Shown here in pieces: positions 35,310-36,989 of a stretch of DNA of 36,989 nucleotides. Within the stretch, counting starts at the first letter, position 1; each line of letters opens with the position of its first letter. Under the pieces are notes generated by a model. That model saw only the letters and a program-made list of their open reading frames with translations. It did no database searches and was not told the origin of the DNA. Made by a program: the position numbers and the translations under genes. Source of the stretch: UBA11891 sp003533785 (GTDB lineage: Bacteria > Bacteroidota > Bacteroidia > Flavobacteriales > Flavobacteriaceae); the NCBI GenBank assembly GCA_949511625.1, contig CATFEX010000027.1, forward strand, positions 1 to 36,989, read 5' to 3'.

Positions 35310-35323
35310 TAGAAAGGAGGTGT
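35310..35323 (+). promoter_or_regulatory. Extended Shine-Dalgarno: 14 bases complementary to the 16S rRNA 3' end
   Basis: TAGAAAGGAGGTGT is the exact reverse complement of ACACCTCCTTTCTA, the 3' end of flavobacterial 16S rRNA as I know it (lineage form GGAACACCTCC, not E. coli GGATCACCTCC). Six bases separate it from the ATG at 35327, ideal Shine-Dalgarno spacing. No other start in the window has anything comparable. Confidence 0.75.
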
Positions 35324-35326
35324 CTT

Positions 35327-35392
35327 ATGTCTTATGATAATTATTTAAGGAATAGTTCAAGACTTCAGGCCCTCTTTACAGAGGTCCTTTAG
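35327..35392 (+). CDS. Small ORF of 21 codons behind an extended Shine-Dalgarno
   Basis: I do not recognise this peptide. It begins MSYDNYL, contains RNSSRLQA and ends LFTEVL before a TAG at 35390-35392. Support for translation is the 14-base 16S-complementary Shine-Dalgarno six bases upstream, a -7 promoter element about 70 bases upstream and an intrinsic terminator 30 bases downstream, which together make an autonomous unit of about 180 bases. It is a short amphipathic peptide without signal or membrane segment. The end of the ORF forms an imperfect hairpin (35368-35374 with 35381-35387). GTCTTAT is repeated in tandem over the start codon (35322-35335). It may be a leader peptide, a small protein or just the ribosome-bound part of a regulatory RNA. 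Confidence 0.5.
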   Translation: MSYDNYLRNSSRLQALFTEVL

Positions 35393-35403
35393 GAATTATA
35401 TCC

Positions 35404-36624
35404 TTATCTACTATTTACAAAGCAGGCCGATGGGTCTGCTTTTTTTTGCTCTAACTTCAGAAATTGTCTGCCAAGCTCTGCCAAAAAAGGAATTCCAATA
35501 GAATCGTATTCGTAAATATCATCGTTAAAAATTTGATTTTCATTTACCATAATAGTTGCTGTCAATAAAAATTCAACTTGATTTTCATAATCTATTATAT
35601 AGGCGGTATCAGTCAATGTACCATAAGCCTCACCTATTTTATTGAATATCCTAATATTTGAAGACATTTCACCTTTTCGGTCGCCATAAATTAAAAACTT
35701 TACATAACTATCATAAAAACCTGTTTCAGATAAATATTGTGGAGATTTGCTTTCAAGTGTATTTCGGCTCATCCAAAATCTTAAAAACATATAGTCCTCT
35801 GTAAGAATTTTAAATTGCTGATCTTCAGTAAATGTTTTTGGAAATAAAATACGTTTGAGAAGACCTTCCAAACTTAGTATCGAAATACGATTTTTTTTAC
35901 GAAAATCCATTGGTTCTAGAATAACTTTATTATTACTGATGTACCCTAAACCAGTAATTGCTTCTTTCAAGTCTTCATTAGTTTTATTGAAAGTTGAGAA
36001 TTGAGAATCCTGTCTGTAGATAAGTTTCCCTTCTTCAAAAAATTCAAACTCCCAAGTGTTGATATTGTCAGCATCAACCAAAAACTTGTGATGGATTTGG
36101 ATATCCTTAAGTCCGACTGAAGCTAGTTTTTCATTTATGTAGTCTTTACCCAAAAAGTCAAACAAATAGTTATATGCGTCATCATCACTAATCAAAAAAA
36201 TTTTTTTAATCAAATGAGCAAATGTAAGGTGTTTATGAGGATGCGAGATATCTTCTTCTGCGATAATTATACCTCTTCGAGCGTCTTTTATTTTAAATGG
36301 AGTATGCATGTCAATTGGCACACCTTTTACCTGAAGTTCTCTTAGTTTTTGTAAGGTGAGAATTGCTACAGGAAGTTTTGCAGTACTTGCTGGATAGAAA
36401 TAGCGTGATTCGTCTACTCCAAAATTATAAGATGTGAATATGGGAAAATTCTGTTCATTCCTTTCAACATGTGTATATCGTATTTGCACATTGTGTTTAT
36501 TCAGATTTTTATATACCCGTGCAATCTCAATTCTTTCTGATCTAATTATTTTTTCCAAAGGGTTTTCGGATGAACATGAATTATGTACAATGAAAGAAAT
36601 TAAAACAATGGTAAATCGCATCAT
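35404..36624 (-). CDS. Divergent serine beta-lactamase/PBP-like lipoprotein
   Basis: The 406-residue product has a lipoprotein-type signal (MMRFTIVLISFIVHNSC, lipidation near Cys17). Residues 77-85, YPASTAKLP, carry the SxxK motif (Ser80, Lys83) of class A beta-lactamases and penicillin-binding proteins. Residues 145-151, ISDDDAY, sit where SDN is expected but read Ser146-Asp-Asp148. A KTG-like site may be NKIGEAYGTLTD near residue 335, with Ile for Thr. Length exceeds a class A enzyme (about 290). It may be a serine hydrolase acting on cell-wall or other peptides; beta-lactamase activity is not shown. The gene is much AT-richer than its neighbours: one 60-base row at 35521 has 14 G/C by hand count, against 25 in the row at 34981 in the antiporter, suggesting transfer. 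Confidence 0.72.
   Translation of the reverse strand: MMRFTIVLISFIVHNSCSSENPLEKIIRSERIEIARVYKNLNKHNVQIRYTHVERNEQNFPIFTSYNFGVDESRYFYPASTAKLPVAILTLQKLRELQVKGVPIDMHTPFKIKDARRGIIIAEEDISHPHKHLTFAHLIKKIFLISDDDAYNYLFDFLGKDYINEKLASVGLKDIQIHHKFLVDADNINTWEFEFFEEGKLIYRQDSQFSTFNKTNEDLKEAITGLGYISNNKVILEPMDFRKKNRISILSLEGLLKRILFPKTFTEDQQFKILTEDYMFLRFWMSRNTLESKSPQYLSETGFYDSYVKFLIYGDRKGEMSSNIRIFNKIGEAYGTLTDTAYIIDYENQVEFLLTATIMVNENQIFNDDIYEYDSIGIPFLAELGRQFLKLEQKKADPSACFVNSR
35422..35447 (+). terminator. Intrinsic terminator of the small-ORF unit
   Basis: GCAGGCC (35422-35428), loop GATG and GGTCTGC (35433-35439) make a seven-pair stem with one G-U, followed by eight T (35440-35447). On the plus strand this is a textbook terminator. 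It lies inside the last codons of the convergent minus-strand gene. Confidence 0.8.
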
Positions 36625-36705
36625 TAATAATTTAAGTGCTTATAAATTAAATTCCTTAATCTATGAAGGGCCTCACTCCAAGATTTATTAACTAATATTT
36701 AAAAG

Positions 36706-36757
36706 TTTTTTGGGTTTAGATTTGTGTTATTCATTACACAAAACTGAACCAAAAAAA
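36706..36757. repeat. Long imperfect hairpin right after the last minus-strand gene
   Basis: The left arm (36706-36727) pairs with the right arm (36736-36757) around TATTCATT: seven pairs, one mismatch, seven pairs with one G-U, one mismatch, six T-A pairs. On both strands the outer ends are T-run first and A-run last, the reverse of a normal terminator. The right arm ends one base before the stop codon of the 36759 gene. Confidence 0.65.
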
Positions 36758-36758
36758 T

Positions 36759-36989
36759 TTATTCTGAGGGTACGATTCGAAGGTTCCGAATACAAGCAGT
36801 AAAAGGGTAAAGGGGTTGCCCATCTTCATTGAGGTCTCCCGGATATTTGGTGAAGATTAAGGAAAACTCATCAACTTGGGGAAGTTCGATTACTACTTGA
36901 CGAAATTCGGTTCGTTCGACATTTGAATTTTCCCAGAGATTGGGAATATCATCAGCCGAAAGTCCCGCGGGAATAGACTCGCTAGGATA
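36759..36989 (-). CDS. C-terminal part of an unrecognised protein (cut by window edge)
   Basis: From the window edge the minus strand reads 76 codons to a TAA at 36759-36761. The frame is open throughout. It includes IPAGLSADDIPNLWENSN, TEFRQVVIELPQVDEFSLIF, TKYPGDLNEDGQPLYPF and ends ACIRNLRIVPSE. Composition and codon use look like the rest of the genome, unlike the AT-rich neighbour. The alternating hydrophobic pattern suggests a beta-rich domain, but I cannot name a family. The start and most of the protein lie outside. Confidence 0.7.
   Translation of the reverse strand, partial: YPSESIPAGLSADDIPNLWENSNVERTEFRQVVIELPQVDEFSLIFTKYPGDLNEDGQPLYPFTACIRNLRIVPSE

Noticed and set aside
35310..35323. 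Reading the 16S-complementary stretch as a remnant of an inverted rRNA operon
   Set aside because: The match to 16S stops after 14 bases (next bases CTT instead of the expected TCC), with no rRNA sequence on either side; position before an ATG fits a ribosome site.

Overview
This window is chromosomal DNA from a member of the Bacteroidota, almost certainly a flavobacterium (class Flavobacteriia). Three things point there. Gene order matches what I know from that class: glgA divergent from panC-panD-membrane protein-radA; recO-TonB receptor-ileS-TraR/DksA-like-lspA; uvrC-DUF3108-M23-pgi; yceD-rpmF-fabH-accB-accC. Many start regions carry the Bacteroidota -7 element TAnnTTTG instead of a sigma-70 -10 box. 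Shine-Dalgarno sequences are nearly absent. Most of the window is ordinary housekeeping DNA, densely packed, with short or overlapping gene junctions and no intergenic stretch over about 300 bases. I saw no tRNA, rRNA, CRISPR array or insertion sequence.

Layout. 1-452: 5' part of glycogen synthase (minus). 545-4080: pantothenate genes panC and panD, a flippase-like membrane protein, and radA. 4114-8657: glutamate dehydrogenase, recO and a TonB-dependent receptor. 8725-13825: ileS, a DksA-like protein, a broken secreted-protein gene and lspA. 13807-14373: 5-formyl-THF cyclo-ligase (minus, convergent). 14636-20220: uvrC, then DUF3108 protein, M23 lipoprotein and pgi, which overlap or abut. 20291-23351 (minus): recJ, rsmI and an acidic protein of unknown function. 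23428-28415: tdk, alr, asd and a secreted prolyl oligopeptidase. 28444-33298 (minus): a fatty-acid/ribosome cluster (accC, accB, fabH, rpmF, yceD) and pdxA. 33345-35231: riboflavin synthase and a Na+/H+ antiporter.

The end of the window differs. From about 35232 to 36758 the DNA is visibly more AT-rich and holds two unusual things. One is a compact candidate transcription unit (about 35256-35447): a consensus -7 element, a small hairpin, a 21-codon ORF and an intrinsic terminator. Its ORF is preceded by 14 consecutive bases complementary to the 3' end of flavobacterial 16S rRNA. In a lineage whose ribosomes normally hide the anti-Shine-Dalgarno, this is the most interesting signal here. The other is a divergent lipoprotein with a serine beta-lactamase/PBP-type SxxK motif. 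A long imperfect hairpin lies beyond it, and the window ends in the C-terminal part of an unrecognised minus-strand gene.

A second point of interest is the gene between the DksA-like gene and lspA. It appears to have lost its ATG (now ATA inside an ATAA overlap with the upstream stop codon) and carries an in-frame TAA at 12758-12760, yet the frame on both sides still reads as one secreted protein.
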